This document shows positions 24,795 through 34,528 of a stretch of 64,000 nt of DNA, piece by piece. Both the position numbers and the translations under genes were made by a program. Under the pieces are notes generated by a model that did not search any database, had not been told where the DNA came from, and saw only the letters and a list, made by a program, of their open reading frames with translations. The stretch's first letter is position 1, and each line of letters opens with the position of its first letter. The stretch is from Gammaproteobacteria bacterium (GTDB lineage: Bacteria; Pseudomonadota; Gammaproteobacteria; DSM-16500), in contig JACDDU010000001.1 in assembly GCA_013816845.1 (NCBI GenBank), positions 558,001 through 622,000 of the forward strand, in the 5' to 3' direction.

Positions 24795-25908
24795 TGTTAG
24801 TCTCACTTTCAAATTGAGGAGTAAAGGAAAAAACATCATGGTTCCAGATTTGTCCTGGGCCTATATCGTTTTCACATTGAAAATCATAACCTAAAAACAC
24901 ATACATTTTATCTTTTACTGCAACCCCCCGAGTGCGTTTAATTCGAGGTAAAGGTTCCCCGGTTGTTTGAAGCTTTGACCATTGATTCTTTACCAAATCT
25001 AATTGCCAAAATTCATGGTCCGGACTTTGGGGGAAAGGTGCGCCACAACCCAGGTTCGCTCTCTCTTCGTCATCAACATCGCCACCTTGCGCAAAAAAGA
25101 AGTCCCCAATTAAGGCAGCAGCGCCTTGATTACGCGCAGGTATCATATTGTGAGTTGCAGATGTAATGTTGGTCCATTTGTTGGACTGTATGTCATATTC
25201 CCAAGTATCATCCATGATGCCAAATGCTTTTTTTCCATCACCCTCACCGCCATACATAATCAATTTACCACGCCAAGCTTTTACATCATTGTAAGCTGTA
25301 TATCTGCCAGGTGGCGATCCAAGCTGTTTATTGGGAATAAGTTCTGTCCATTGATTATTTTTTAAATCGTAAGCCCACATATCGTTAAGCATTTCAGTGT
25401 TACTTTGAACACCGCCAAAAACATACAACATTGATCCATCGAGCCACATACTCACCCCACCCCGTTCGCAAGGCGCATGTTGACCTGGAGGCAATAAGGT
25501 CCAAACATTTTCATGAGGTAAATAAGCCCACAAATCATTAAATGTTGCTATATCTTTAAATCCAATGCCGTAATGAAATCCACCAAAAACAAATAATCTA
25601 TTAGTGTCTTTATCTCCTACCGCTGCGATGCATGCCCGTGGTGAAGGAGTAGGTCCTTGTACTTGAATCGAATGCCAAACGTTACTTTGCGTATCAAACT
25701 GATGTAAATCATTATAGAAAATATCAGCACCCCGACTGAAGTCATCATTAACGCCACCAAAAATGTAAACATGATGTTTTATGCTTGCTGCTGCAGGTAA
25801 TGAACGCGAAGATGGACCCGAACCTGAAGTGATTAGTTTCTTAACAATTACATCTTTAGTTTTGTATACATCGCGCATTGGTTTCACTTCATTCCATTCA
25901 TCAACCAT
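24787..25908 (-). CDS. Kelch-repeat beta-propeller protein (copy 1)
   Basis: 373 residues from the ATG at 25908, whose ATGGTTGA overlaps the stop of the upstream GAF gene by 8 nt; an upstream in-frame start at 25941 is less likely. Six Kelch blades are visible through their GG strands (YIFGGVNDD, FVFGGFHYG, YVFGGVQSN, IMYGGEGDG, FAQGGDVDD, VFLGYDFQC) with conserved tryptophans (NVWHSIQV, NVWTLLPP, NQWTELIP, NKWTNITS). No export signal is present. The protein is closely parallel to copy 2. Alternation of GAF and Kelch with identical coupling geometry indicates that a two-gene unit was duplicated. The Kelch propeller may receive ligand information from the GAF partner, but no function is known. 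Confidence 0.9.
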   Translation of the reverse strand: MVDEWNEVKPMRDVYKTKDVIVKKLITSGSGPSSRSLPAAASIKHHVYIFGGVNDDFSRGADIFYNDLHQFDTQSNVWHSIQVQGPTPSPRACIAAVGDKDTNRLFVFGGFHYGIGFKDIATFNDLWAYLPHENVWTLLPPGQHAPCERGGVSMWLDGSMLYVFGGVQSNTEMLNDMWAYDLKNNQWTELIPNKQLGSPPGRYTAYNDVKAWRGKLIMYGGEGDGKKAFGIMDDTWEYDIQSNKWTNITSATHNMIPARNQGAAALIGDFFFAQGGDVDDEERANLGCGAPFPQSPDHEFWQLDLVKNQWSKLQTTGEPLPRIKRTRGVAVKDKMYVFLGYDFQCENDIGPGQIWNHDVFSFTPQFESETNNE

Positions 25909-26341
25909 AGGTGATCTTACTTTTAACGAGTTTATTAGCAAGATTTTTACCGATCGTTATTAATTCATTAGCTTCTTGTTCAGTAAATTTTCGTGCATTG
26001 AAGCAGCCAATTCCCAAAGTACCGATAACATTATGGGAATTAAAAATGGGAACAGAGATCATGCCGCCAATACCTATATTTCTTTCTGCAGGAACAATTA
26101 TTTTTGAAGGGTTGACGGATAAGTTACCGAAAATAACAGGCTTTTGGTTTTTTGCAGTGAGTGCTGCAATGGTACCTTTGTCTATATGAATTATTTTAGT
26201 GGCTTCAACGAGAGCGGCAGGGAATTCACCAATATAAGTAATTAAATGAAGACTGTGGTCATGTTGCTCTAACCTATGAATCATTCCCACATCAGCAGAA
26301 AATTGTGAGAGGATATCGGATAGAGTTTTATTCCAATCCAT
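25901..26341 (-). CDS. Single-domain GAF protein (copy 1)
   Basis: 146 residues from the ATG at 26341, which overlaps the end of the MFS gene by 14 nt. One GAF domain fills the chain: MIHRLEQHDHSLHLITYIGE, IIHIDKGTIAALTAKNQKP, PAERNIGIGGMISVPIFN and VIGTLGIGCFNARKFTEQEA. It shares most of its core with copy 2 at 24378-24794 and is followed, as there, by a Kelch gene through an 8-nt overlap. The likely role is small-molecule sensing. Its coupling to the efflux gene upstream suggests that whatever is pumped or modified may also be sensed, but that is inference only. Confidence 0.87.
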   Translation of the reverse strand: MDWNKTLSDILSQFSADVGMIHRLEQHDHSLHLITYIGEFPAALVEATKIIHIDKGTIAALTAKNQKPVIFGNLSVNPSKIIVPAERNIGIGGMISVPIFNSHNVIGTLGIGCFNARKFTEQEANELITIGKNLANKLVKSKITYG

Positions 26342-27881
26342 GAAAATCCTTTTCATCTATTCTTAATTGTTTAAAAATTCCCAAAATAAGCAATAAGGTA
26401 ATAAATAAGAAAAAAGAACAAATATAATGCCCAATACTATATGCTAACGTGTAAATTAGACTAGCATGATGATGCAACGAAGTCAATTCGTTGGCACTCA
26501 GCGATACATCTTTAACCATTTGATTTTGAAGTAAATTTTCCAATTTAAGCACAGAGAAAGTAGGATAGTTTTTTTGATTGGCAGTGAGAAATTTTGTTAA
26601 TAAATAATGATTACTTCCAACGATAATCGTGGTTAAGATTGCTAAACTCATACTGGTGCTAATCTGCCTGACTGCATTTAATAGACCTGAGGCAGTCCCT
26701 CTTCGTTTTAATTCAATTGAGGATAAAGCTGCTGTATTCATTGGCGATTGAATAAAAGGCGCGCCAACACTAAAACAAATTATTCCGGGTAGTAAAAACC
26801 AATAATTCTGATAAACAGCAAAGATAGCTTTCCACAATAATCCTAATATGACTAAAAGCAAGCCGGTAATAACAGGCGTGCGATAACCGTATAAATCATA
26901 AATTTTTCCTGCAATAGGAGAAGCAAGCATTAAAAATATTATATTAGGTAAAAATGCAAAACCAGCCACAGCTGGTTGTAAGCCAAGTATATTCTGATAA
27001 AAAATAGCATCAAAAATAAAAATGGCAGGTGCAATAGACATGCCGATCGACAAAATAGTGGTTGAGAGAAATAATTTATTTCGGAAAACACTAATGTCAA
27101 TAAAAGGGGAATCACTATGGCGTTCTAAAACATAATAGATTACAAAAAAAATTGCAGAGATCAACATCAATACCATGAAATTGAAAAGCGTAATATTGCT
27201 ACTTTCCATAATCGCATAAACAAGTATGCTAGAAGCAAGAGTCAAAGTAATTAATGCAGCCCAATCAATTTTCTCTTTAGCGTTAGAGTGAGCAAGAGGT
27301 TCAAAAAAATAATATACAATCAATAAGCTTAAACAAGACAAGGGTAAGTTGAGCCAAAATATCATTCGCCAGCTAAAGAACTGAATCAGCAAGCCTCCTA
27401 ACATCAATGCAAAGGTTAAAAAAAAGAAAGCACTTCCTACATAAATACCCATGGCCTTCCCTTTCTCATCAGGGCCAAAAATATTGATGATAATAACAAC
27501 TGAATTGGGAATCATTAGTGCTGCTCCCAAACCTTGGATAACACGACTCGCAATTAACCAGCCTATATTAGGTGCAATTGCACAAGCAATGGAGGCGAAG
27601 AGAAAAATAATAAGACCCATAACAAAAATACGATGATGTTGATAAATGTCGCCTAATCTCCCTGCAATGGTTAAGAATACCGCAAGGGTTAGCAAGTAGG
27701 CATTCATAATCCATTGCAATAAGATGGGAGATATGTGAAAAATATTTTGTATTTTAGGTAATGCAATGGCTACAGCAGTTTGATCAATAAAAGTCATGCC
27801 TAGACTAATTGACATAGCCATAAGCATGAACCATTTTTTATATTGAGAAACAGTGTTTAATGGCGTTGATAGTGAAGGCAC
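26328..27881 (-). CDS. MFS multidrug efflux transporter, DHA2 (EmrB/QacA) type
   Basis: 517 residues with about 14 transmembrane helices, the number typical of the 14-TMS DHA2 family. Signatures include FIDQTAVAIALPKIQ in helix 1 (motif D1 of the family), the loop motif GRLGDIYQHHRIF (motif A), IASRVIQGLGAALMIPNS (motif B/C region) and GTASGLLNAVRQISTSMS. Such pumps export hydrophobic or cationic compounds with the proton gradient. GTG start, 58 nt after the SDR gene; the end overlaps the GAF gene. The pump is therefore co-transcribed with the GAF-Kelch module. No adaptor protein (EmrA-like) is nearby. Confidence 0.93.
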   Translation of the reverse strand: MPSLSTPLNTVSQYKKWFMLMAMSISLGMTFIDQTAVAIALPKIQNIFHISPILLQWIMNAYLLTLAVFLTIAGRLGDIYQHHRIFVMGLIIFLFASIACAIAPNIGWLIASRVIQGLGAALMIPNSVVIIINIFGPDEKGKAMGIYVGSAFFFLTFALMLGGLLIQFFSWRMIFWLNLPLSCLSLLIVYYFFEPLAHSNAKEKIDWAALITLTLASSILVYAIMESSNITLFNFMVLMLISAIFFVIYYVLERHSDSPFIDISVFRNKLFLSTTILSIGMSIAPAIFIFDAIFYQNILGLQPAVAGFAFLPNIIFLMLASPIAGKIYDLYGYRTPVITGLLLVILGLLWKAIFAVYQNYWFLLPGIICFSVGAPFIQSPMNTAALSSIELKRRGTASGLLNAVRQISTSMSLAILTTIIVGSNHYLLTKFLTANQKNYPTFSVLKLENLLQNQMVKDVSLSANELTSLHHHASLIYTLAYSIGHYICSFFLFITLLLILGIFKQLRIDEKDFHGLE

Positions 27882-27939
27882 ACACTCATCCTAAGTTAGA
27901 TGGAGATTGCTATCAAACTAATTTAGAGCATTAACAAAT

Positions 27940-28695
27940 CTAAATGCTTTGTCCGCCATCAACAGGTAAGGCAATCCCGGTAATATAATTGGCACTATCA
28001 CCGCATAGCCATACTACAGCATTTGCAACTTCTTCTGCTTGAGCTACGCGTTGCATGGGAATACGTTGTTTAATCATCGCTTGAAAATCAAGCCCGGCAG
28101 CCATTTTCTGTAATTTTTCAGAATCAATCGGGCCCGGGCAAATAGCTATTACACGAATGTTATCCGCAGCTACAGCTTTAGCAACTGATTGGGTTAATCC
28201 CACAATGGCATATTTACTAGCGCCATATACAGGTGTCATTTTTTCTGCACGAATACCAGAAAGCGAGGCAATGTTAATAATAACGCCTGATTTTTGAGCT
28301 TTCATGATACGAAGCTCTTCTTTCATGCAAAATGCAACGCCTTTGGCATTCGTATCCATCACTTTATCCCAGTCCGCTTCAAGATAATTATCTAATAGAG
28401 TCATCGGGCCTGAGAACCCTGCATTATTAACCGCAATATCAAGTCGTCCAAATTGATCTTGAATAGCTTTCATTAATTTTTCAATATCCTGGACACTAGA
28501 AACATCAGCTTGAATAAAGATGCTTTGATGCCCCTGCTTTTCAATTTCTTTTACAGCTGCATTACCTTCGTCAATCCGTCTCGATGCAATAACAACCTGA
28601 GCACCTGATTTAGCCAAACCTAAAGCAATTGCTAAACCAAGTCCTGAACTTCCCCCCGTGACCAGGGCAACTTTATTTGCTAATGGAGTCTCCAT
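27940..28695 (-). CDS. Short-chain dehydrogenase/reductase
   Basis: 251 residues, a classical SDR. The NAD(P)-binding motif TGGSSGLGLAIALG, the NNAG motif in DIAVNNAGFSG, a serine in INIASLSGIRAE and the catalytic YGASK (Tyr/Lys) are all present. The C-terminal ITGIALPVDGG is the usual family end. The chain with ASRRID after beta-2 suggests NADP(H). It is the first gene of the operon SDR - MFS - GAF - Kelch - GAF - Kelch. The substrate is unknown; together with an exporter it could form a modification-and-export pair. Confidence 0.92.
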   Translation of the reverse strand: METPLANKVALVTGGSSGLGLAIALGLAKSGAQVVIASRRIDEGNAAVKEIEKQGHQSIFIQADVSSVQDIEKLMKAIQDQFGRLDIAVNNAGFSGPMTLLDNYLEADWDKVMDTNAKGVAFCMKEELRIMKAQKSGVIINIASLSGIRAEKMTPVYGASKYAIVGLTQSVAKAVAADNIRVIAICPGPIDSEKLQKMAAGLDFQAMIKQRIPMQRVAQAEEVANAVVWLCGDSANYITGIALPVDGGQSI

Positions 28696-29328
28696 GCTTA
28701 ATTATCCCTTTATAAGTAATGGTTGCCCTTCGTCGCATTTAACTTGTTTAATCTAAAAAACGATCTTATCTAAGTAGTTATTAATTTAATTTAAAGTTGA
28801 ATATTTTTACTTAAAATATACTTTTATAAAATTTTACTCTTCATCATTATGATCCCAAATAACGAGAAGGGTTCAGATTACTACCTTCTTGTGTCATATC
28901 AGGTGTAGCTATTCAGTACTGAATGTACTTTTGCTTAAATTCAATAAACAATGTTATTTATTATATAATACTAGTAAGGTCAAACCTATTCAAATTAACG
29001 ATTTAAAATGTGGATTCTAATAATAAAAATGGTTTTGGTTATGTTCGTGTTTATTTGTTTAAGGCATGACGTCATTAAAACCTTCTTACAGAAAATAAAC
29101 ATGATTTTCCCGAACTTAATTCAGATCGAACTTGAAAATTTACTTTAATTAATTCCAGTATGATAATGAAAAGATAATCACCCGAGATTTTCAATTTATT
29201 AAAAGTAGTAAAACAATCATTCACCATCTTGGAGTTTGGCAATTTCGCCGCGACCTTTCGGCTTCCGTTATTACAAAACAAATCACAAGATCAGAATCAA
29301 GGCGTTATCTTAGAATTCTCTAAAAAAA
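28696..29328. other. Non-coding interval upstream of the SDR operon
   Basis: 633 bp of AT-rich DNA between the SDR start and the ppsA stop. It should hold the promoter for the SDR-MFS-GAF-Kelch operon and the ppsA terminator. The open frame at 29075-29281 has no recognisable feature and I do not call it. Confidence 0.5.
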
Positions 29329-31722
29329 TTAGTCAAGCTCTTTAACTTTGACAAGTTTTTTCTTATTAAAACATTTTTTATCTATCATGAGCCATGTTTC
29401 AACAATGGTATCAGGATTGAGCGATATATTTTGAATGCCCTCATTTACCAACCATTCTGCGAAATCGGGATGATCCGATGGTCCTTGTCCACAAATGCCA
29501 ATATATTTTCCTTGCTTCAAACATTCACTGATGGCGAGATGCAATAATATTTTAATGGCTTCATTACGTTCATCAAATAATGAGGCAACTAAATTCGAGT
29601 CGCGATCTAAGCCAAGTGTTAATTGTGTTAAATCATTAGAGCCAATAGAAAATCCATCTACATGTTTTAAAAATTCTTTTGCTAGTAAGACATTGGAAGG
29701 AATTTCACACATCATATAAACTTTCAAATTGTTTTTACCACGTTTTAAACCATGCTTTTCCATGATCTCTAAAACTTGCTTCAATTCTTCAATGGTTCGG
29801 ACAAATGGAATCATGATCTGTGCGTTTGTTAATCCCATTTGGTCCCGTACACGGGTAAATGCTAGACATTCTAATGCAAAGCATTCAGTAAAATTTTTGT
29901 CTTTATAACGCGAAGCACCCCGATATCCGATCATGGGATTTTCTTCATTGGGTTCAAATAAATCTCCACCTAAAAGATTAGCGTATTCATTTGATTTAAA
30001 ATCCGAGAAACGAAATATCACTTGTTTTGGATAAAAAGCCGCAGCAATGGTAGATATACCTTCACGTAGTTTTTCAATATAAAATTCTTTTGGACTAGCA
30101 TAAGCTTGGGTTTTTTTATCAACTTCTTCTTGGAGTTTCTTTGGAAGAAAATTAAAGTTTAAAAGTGTGTTGGGATGAATGCCAATCGTATTGCTGATAA
30201 TAAACTCCAAACGTGCTAAACCTACCCCATGGTTAGGTAGGAATCGTGTAGTAAATGCGTTATCCGGGTTCCCTAAGTTGATACAGAGTTTTAAAGGCAA
30301 ATCAGGCATCTTATCAATAGAGATTTTTTTAACTTGAAAAGGAACTAAACCCTTATAAACGTAGCCTACTTGTCCACCCGCACACGATACCGTTATAGCT
30401 GATCCTTCTTTAATGCGTTTTGTGGCATTGCTACAGCCAATGACGGCAGGTATCCCTAACTCTCTCGCAATGATAGCTGCATGACAAGTACGCCCACCAC
30501 GATTGGTTACAATGGCACTGGCACGTTTCATGATGGGTTCCCAATCAGGATTAGTCATATTGGTAACTAAAACTTCGCCCGTTTTAAAAACATGCATATT
30601 TTTTGGATCTAAAATAATTTTAGCGTTACCTTGGCCGATACGTTGGCCGACACTTTGTCCTTTCGTTATAATTTTAGTTTTCTTTTCAAGATAATACCGT
30701 TCAATAATATTCTCTTCTTGGGCATTACTTCGAACGGTTTCATGACGCGCTTGTAAAATGAAAATTTCGCCGGTTATGCCATCTTTGGCCCACTCTATAT
30801 CCATAGGCTTACCATAATGTTTTTCAATAATTAATGCTTGTTGGGCTAAGTGCTTAACGTCATTATCGTCAAGACAAAATCGTAAGCGATCAGCTTCTTT
30901 AACTGCTACAGTTTTAATCGTTTTACGTAAACTTTTTTCTTGTGTATAAATCATTTTAATGACTTTAGTTCCCAAACGTCGTTGCAGAATGGCTGAGCGA
31001 TTTGCTTCAAGCAATGGCTTGGAAATAAAAAACTCATCAGGATTGACATGGCCTTGAACGATGGCTTCACCTAATCCATAAGAGGCAGAGAGGAGAATAA
31101 CTTGATCAAAACCTGATTCAGTATCTAAGGTAAACATGACGCCGCTTACCCCCTTATCACTCCGAATCATGGGTTGAATACCGGCTGATATAGCAACGTC
31201 ACATAAGTCAAAGCCTTGATGGGAACGATAAGTAATAGCACGCGCAGAAAACAAAGAAGCAAAAACCATTTTTATAGCTAGTAAAACATTTTTATAACCT
31301 TTGATATTCAAAAACGTTTCTTGCTGACCAGCAAATGAGGCAACAGCCAAATCTTCGGTAGTTGCAGATGATCTTACTGCTACCGTAGGGTTATTCAATT
31401 TGCTATATGCAATTTCAATTTGTTCTTCAAGGGCTTTAGGAAAAGGCGTTTCTAAAATCATACGCTGAATTTGTTTAGCGGTTTTTTCTAAAGCAGCTAT
31501 ATCATTTACTTTAAGTTGTGCACAAGCTTTCGTTATTTTTTTATCCAAACCACCGTGACTAAGAAATTCACGATACGCATCGATAGTAGTTGCGAAACCG
31601 TCAGGAACTTTGATGCCTAAGGAAGTTAGAAATTGAATCATTTCACCGAGCGAGGCGTTTTTTCCACCAACTAATTTAACATGAGAAGAATTGACTGCAT
31701 TAAGGTTAACAATATATTGCAT
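29329..31722 (-). CDS. ppsA: Phosphoenolpyruvate synthase
   Basis: 797 residues, the usual length (E. coli 792). It converts pyruvate and ATP to phosphoenolpyruvate, AMP and phosphate in gluconeogenesis. The ATP-grasp N-terminal domain starts with VGGKNASLGEM and includes VRSSATTEDLAVASFAGQQE. The swivelling domain has the phosphorylated histidine (His414) in GGRTCHAAIIARELGIPAVI. The C-terminal PEP-binding barrel has IGSNDLTQLTLGLDRDS and GICGQGPSDHPDF with the catalytic cysteine. The gene stands alone on the minus strand. With pgi in the same window it suggests growth on C3/C4 or amino-acid carbon, common in Legionellales. Confidence 0.97.
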   Translation of the reverse strand: MQYIVNLNAVNSSHVKLVGGKNASLGEMIQFLTSLGIKVPDGFATTIDAYREFLSHGGLDKKITKACAQLKVNDIAALEKTAKQIQRMILETPFPKALEEQIEIAYSKLNNPTVAVRSSATTEDLAVASFAGQQETFLNIKGYKNVLLAIKMVFASLFSARAITYRSHQGFDLCDVAISAGIQPMIRSDKGVSGVMFTLDTESGFDQVILLSASYGLGEAIVQGHVNPDEFFISKPLLEANRSAILQRRLGTKVIKMIYTQEKSLRKTIKTVAVKEADRLRFCLDDNDVKHLAQQALIIEKHYGKPMDIEWAKDGITGEIFILQARHETVRSNAQEENIIERYYLEKKTKIITKGQSVGQRIGQGNAKIILDPKNMHVFKTGEVLVTNMTNPDWEPIMKRASAIVTNRGGRTCHAAIIARELGIPAVIGCSNATKRIKEGSAITVSCAGGQVGYVYKGLVPFQVKKISIDKMPDLPLKLCINLGNPDNAFTTRFLPNHGVGLARLEFIISNTIGIHPNTLLNFNFLPKKLQEEVDKKTQAYASPKEFYIEKLREGISTIAAAFYPKQVIFRFSDFKSNEYANLLGGDLFEPNEENPMIGYRGASRYKDKNFTECFALECLAFTRVRDQMGLTNAQIMIPFVRTIEELKQVLEIMEKHGLKRGKNNLKVYMMCEIPSNVLLAKEFLKHVDGFSIGSNDLTQLTLGLDRDSNLVASLFDERNEAIKILLHLAISECLKQGKYIGICGQGPSDHPDFAEWLVNEGIQNISLNPDTIVETWLMIDKKCFNKKKLVKVKELD

Positions 31723-31779
31723 TAATAATCATCCTAATGTCTAAAGATTGTGATGAAAATGCATTTAAATCTACTCATT

Positions 31780-32874
31780 TTATTTATGAGTTAATTCTGC
31801 ATTTCGCATTTGGTTGTAACGCTTACCATCCACTTCTTGTCGCTCGGACAAATCTTTCTCTATATCTTGCGCCCAAGCTCCTTTCTCGGCAAGCGGCCCG
31901 GCCTTTAAGGTTAATAGCTCTGCACCAAAACCTGATCCATACGAAAAGGCCGTAATTTTTTTACCCCGCTTAAGTCCGCATAATGCATTAGCCACTGCAA
32001 TCCAAAGACTTGCAGTGTAAGCATTACCACATTGACGATTCCATTCCATGGTCGGTTCAATTTTTAGCGAATAAATTTTTTCAGTTTTTTGTTCATCCCA
32101 CCCTAAAGCTTGGCAGGCAGCAAAAAATGCTTTTTTAACCATCTTTGGAAAAGGCGTATGGAAACACAGAGCCTGAAATTCATTAATTACTTTTTCAGGT
32201 TCTCGGCCAGCAATCATGGCACGAAAACATTGAGTAGCCGCTTTTTGATAACAAGTCAGACTGAGAGGACCTTCGACATGAGGAAAACGTTCTCCTTCAG
32301 GGCGCCAAAAATCAAACGCAGGTTCACTCCAAGGAAAAGAAATAGGGTCAATTTCAGCGATTAAAGGTTCATCGATGATCATAGCTACTGCACCTGCCCC
32401 TTGGGTTGGTTCACCGGGATCTCCTTGTTCATAGAGCGCAATGTCAGCTGCAATAACGAGTGCTGCTTTATCTCTGGCAACGCCTGATAGTTTCCATTCG
32501 AGTGCTTGTCGTACCGCAAGTGTGCCGCCATAACATGCGTGCTTCACTTCGTAAGATCGCACTGCTCCCTTTAAACCGAGGTTGTCAGCAACCCACGCAC
32601 TCAAGGGACGGCTCATATCTTTAGCGCTTTCGGTGCCAACTGCGATAATCGCAATTTGATTTAAATCACCTTCCCAGCGAGAGAGTGCTCGTCTTGCAGC
32701 CTCGGTTGCAAGTTCAACAATACCGAAGTTATCTTGGCAGAGGGAAATTTTTTTGCATCCTAAACCGACGGTATATTTGTTGGGATCGACATTTCTAATC
32801 CTAGCAAGTTCTTCAACTGGCATGAATAAACTCGGTATGTGAATGCCGATTGAAGCGATGCCTTTTTTATTCAT
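31780..32874 (-). CDS. mvaS: Hydroxymethylglutaryl-CoA synthase
   Basis: 364 residues from the ATG at 32874, preceded by GAGGAA; a longer frame to 33024 adds 50 residues with no support. It condenses acetyl-CoA with acetoacetyl-CoA to HMG-CoA. The chain shows the bacterial synthase start IASIGIHIPSLFMPVEELA, the KYTVGLGCKKI segment, the catalytic cysteine Cys114 in EVKHACYGGT and CFHTPFPKMVKKAF with the catalytic histidine. The C-terminal YGSGFGAELLTL completes it. It is divergent from HMG-CoA reductase across a 356-bp gap, so the two committed steps of the mevalonate pathway sit back to back. Confidence 0.94.
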   Translation of the reverse strand: MNKKGIASIGIHIPSLFMPVEELARIRNVDPNKYTVGLGCKKISLCQDNFGIVELATEAARRALSRWEGDLNQIAIIAVGTESAKDMSRPLSAWVADNLGLKGAVRSYEVKHACYGGTLAVRQALEWKLSGVARDKAALVIAADIALYEQGDPGEPTQGAGAVAMIIDEPLIAEIDPISFPWSEPAFDFWRPEGERFPHVEGPLSLTCYQKAATQCFRAMIAGREPEKVINEFQALCFHTPFPKMVKKAFFAACQALGWDEQKTEKIYSLKIEPTMEWNRQCGNAYTASLWIAVANALCGLKRGKKITAFSYGSGFGAELLTLKAGPLAEKGAWAQDIEKDLSERQEVDGKRYNQMRNAELTHK

Positions 32875-33230
32875 ATCAAATTCCTCGATTGGTTTTAGCT
32901 TTTTTAAAACACATAATAAAAATATAGCATTTTTATAAAACATTTTAATTTCGCTACATTTTAATATATTCATAATATTCACTAGGTTAAAAAGAGGGCG
33001 CGAATCACATTTTGAAAAGTTCAATAGAAAGCTACGCTTAGCATTCGAAAGTTTTTATCATTATTGATGAATAAATGTGACTTGCATTTATATTATTGAG
33101 AATGACTGACTAAATTCGTAATTAAGTGTTTCTATCTGAGCTAATATTTCCTGTTTAGATTTGAATTATAATTATCATACATAAAAAGAATTCATAAAAT
33201 TATAAAACAACGAGCGAGGGATCATGCCCC
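32875..33230. promoter_or_regulatory. Divergent control region between mvaS and mvaA
   Basis: 356 bp between two divergent mevalonate-pathway starts. It must carry both promoters, and its AT-rich sequence includes TATAAT-like stretches. I could not fix a -35/-10 pair or an operator with confidence. Confidence 0.4.
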
Positions 33231-34526
33231 ATGGAAGTTCATAATCGAATCATAGAATTAACTGCAGGCTTTTCAAAACTTTCCCGTGAAGATCGTGAAA
33301 ATCGTTTAATTAAAATGGGTTTTTTGACACGAGAAGATCTTGAGACTTTAAATCATGATGTGTTAAGTGCAGATCTCGCTAATAATTTGATTGAAAATGT
33401 TATCGGTTTTATTCAGCTTCCGTTAGGTGTTGCTGTCAATTTCGTTATCGACGGGCGAGATTACATTATTCCTATGGCTGTTGAAGAAACATCGATTGTA
33501 GCTAGCGCAAGCAAAACTGCAAAGTGGATCCGCGATCAGGGCGAACTGACCACTAAAAACTTGGGTGAATTTGGTATTGGACAAATTCAACTCCCCCGAG
33601 TGAAAGATTTCACGGAAGTAAGGAAAAAAATTGAAGCTAATAAAGACCATTTAATCGATATGGTCAATGAATCTGTGGCTCAAGGGATTGTTAAAAGAGG
33701 CGGTGGTGTGCGTGATATTACCATCCGTCGCATACCACGCGGTGATGGCTTAATGATGGCGATTATTCATGTCATGGTCGATACACGTGATGCCATGGGT
33801 GCAAACATTATTAATCAAGTGTGTGAATTTCTACGAAAACCCATAGAAGAGTTAACTCAAGAAAAAGTTGGCATGTGTATTCTCTCAAATTTAGCTGATA
33901 CCAAACTAACTCAGGCTAATGTTATTATCCGAAACATTGATCCTGAATTAGGAAATGCTATTGAAGAGGGGTCCTTGTTTGCCCAAATGGATCCTTATCG
34001 AGCTGCTACCAATAATAAAGGCGTATTGAATGCAATCGATCCTGTGTTGATTGCAACAGGGAATGATTGGCGAGCGGTGGAAGCAGGAATTCATGCTTAT
34101 GCTGGCTACTCTGGTCAATATAGTTCTATTACCCGTTGGTATATGAAGGATAACAATTTGCATGGTGTCATGGAGGCCCCGATTGTTGTAGGCACCGTGG
34201 GTGGCGTTACGCAACTCCATCCTGCTACTAAAATTTGTTTGCGCATGCTCAATTTACAAAACTCAGGGGAGCTTGCGCGTGTCCTTGCAGCGGTAGGATT
34301 AGTTCAAAACTTAGCAGCGTTAAAAGCGTTAGTCACAGATGGCATCAGTAAAGGACACATGAAATTACACCTGTCCAATTTAGCCTTAGCTTCCGATGCG
34401 ACTCAAAGTGAATTATCAGAACTTAAAGCGCAGTTGGCGCGTCGTTTGGAGAATCAAAAACATGTCACTGGTAAAGATGTTAAAGAAATTCTTCAAGCAT
34501 TAAGAAGCTCTACACTGACAAAATAA
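33231..34526 (+). CDS. mvaA: HMG-CoA reductase, class II type
   Basis: 431 residues, close to the 428 of the Pseudomonas mevalonii class II enzyme. It reduces HMG-CoA to mevalonate (or runs the reverse). Visible signatures: ENVIGFIQLPLGVAVNF (HMG-CoA binding, ENVIG), TRDAMGANIINQ (DAMGxN, cofactor region), GTVGGVTQLHPATK, and KGHMKLHLSNLA containing the catalytic histidine of the class II flap. ATG preceded by GCGAGGG 10 nt upstream. It is divergent from mvaS, and its stop lies 2 nt from the stop of the convergent DEAD-box gene, leaving no room for a separate terminator. The pathway direction here is presumably anabolic, since mvaS, mvk and idi are present. Confidence 0.95.
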   Translation: MEVHNRIIELTAGFSKLSREDRENRLIKMGFLTREDLETLNHDVLSADLANNLIENVIGFIQLPLGVAVNFVIDGRDYIIPMAVEETSIVASASKTAKWIRDQGELTTKNLGEFGIGQIQLPRVKDFTEVRKKIEANKDHLIDMVNESVAQGIVKRGGGVRDITIRRIPRGDGLMMAIIHVMVDTRDAMGANIINQVCEFLRKPIEELTQEKVGMCILSNLADTKLTQANVIIRNIDPELGNAIEEGSLFAQMDPYRAATNNKGVLNAIDPVLIATGNDWRAVEAGIHAYAGYSGQYSSITRWYMKDNNLHGVMEAPIVVGTVGGVTQLHPATKICLRMLNLQNSGELARVLAAVGLVQNLAALKALVTDGISKGHMKLHLSNLALASDATQSELSELKAQLARRLENQKHVTGKDVKEILQALRSSTLTK

Positions 34527-34528
34527 TT

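Noticed and set aside
29075-29281. Open frame of 68 codons upstream of the SDR operon
   Set aside because: No start with ribosome binding site, no recognisable motif, and biased composition; probably chance in AT-rich DNA.
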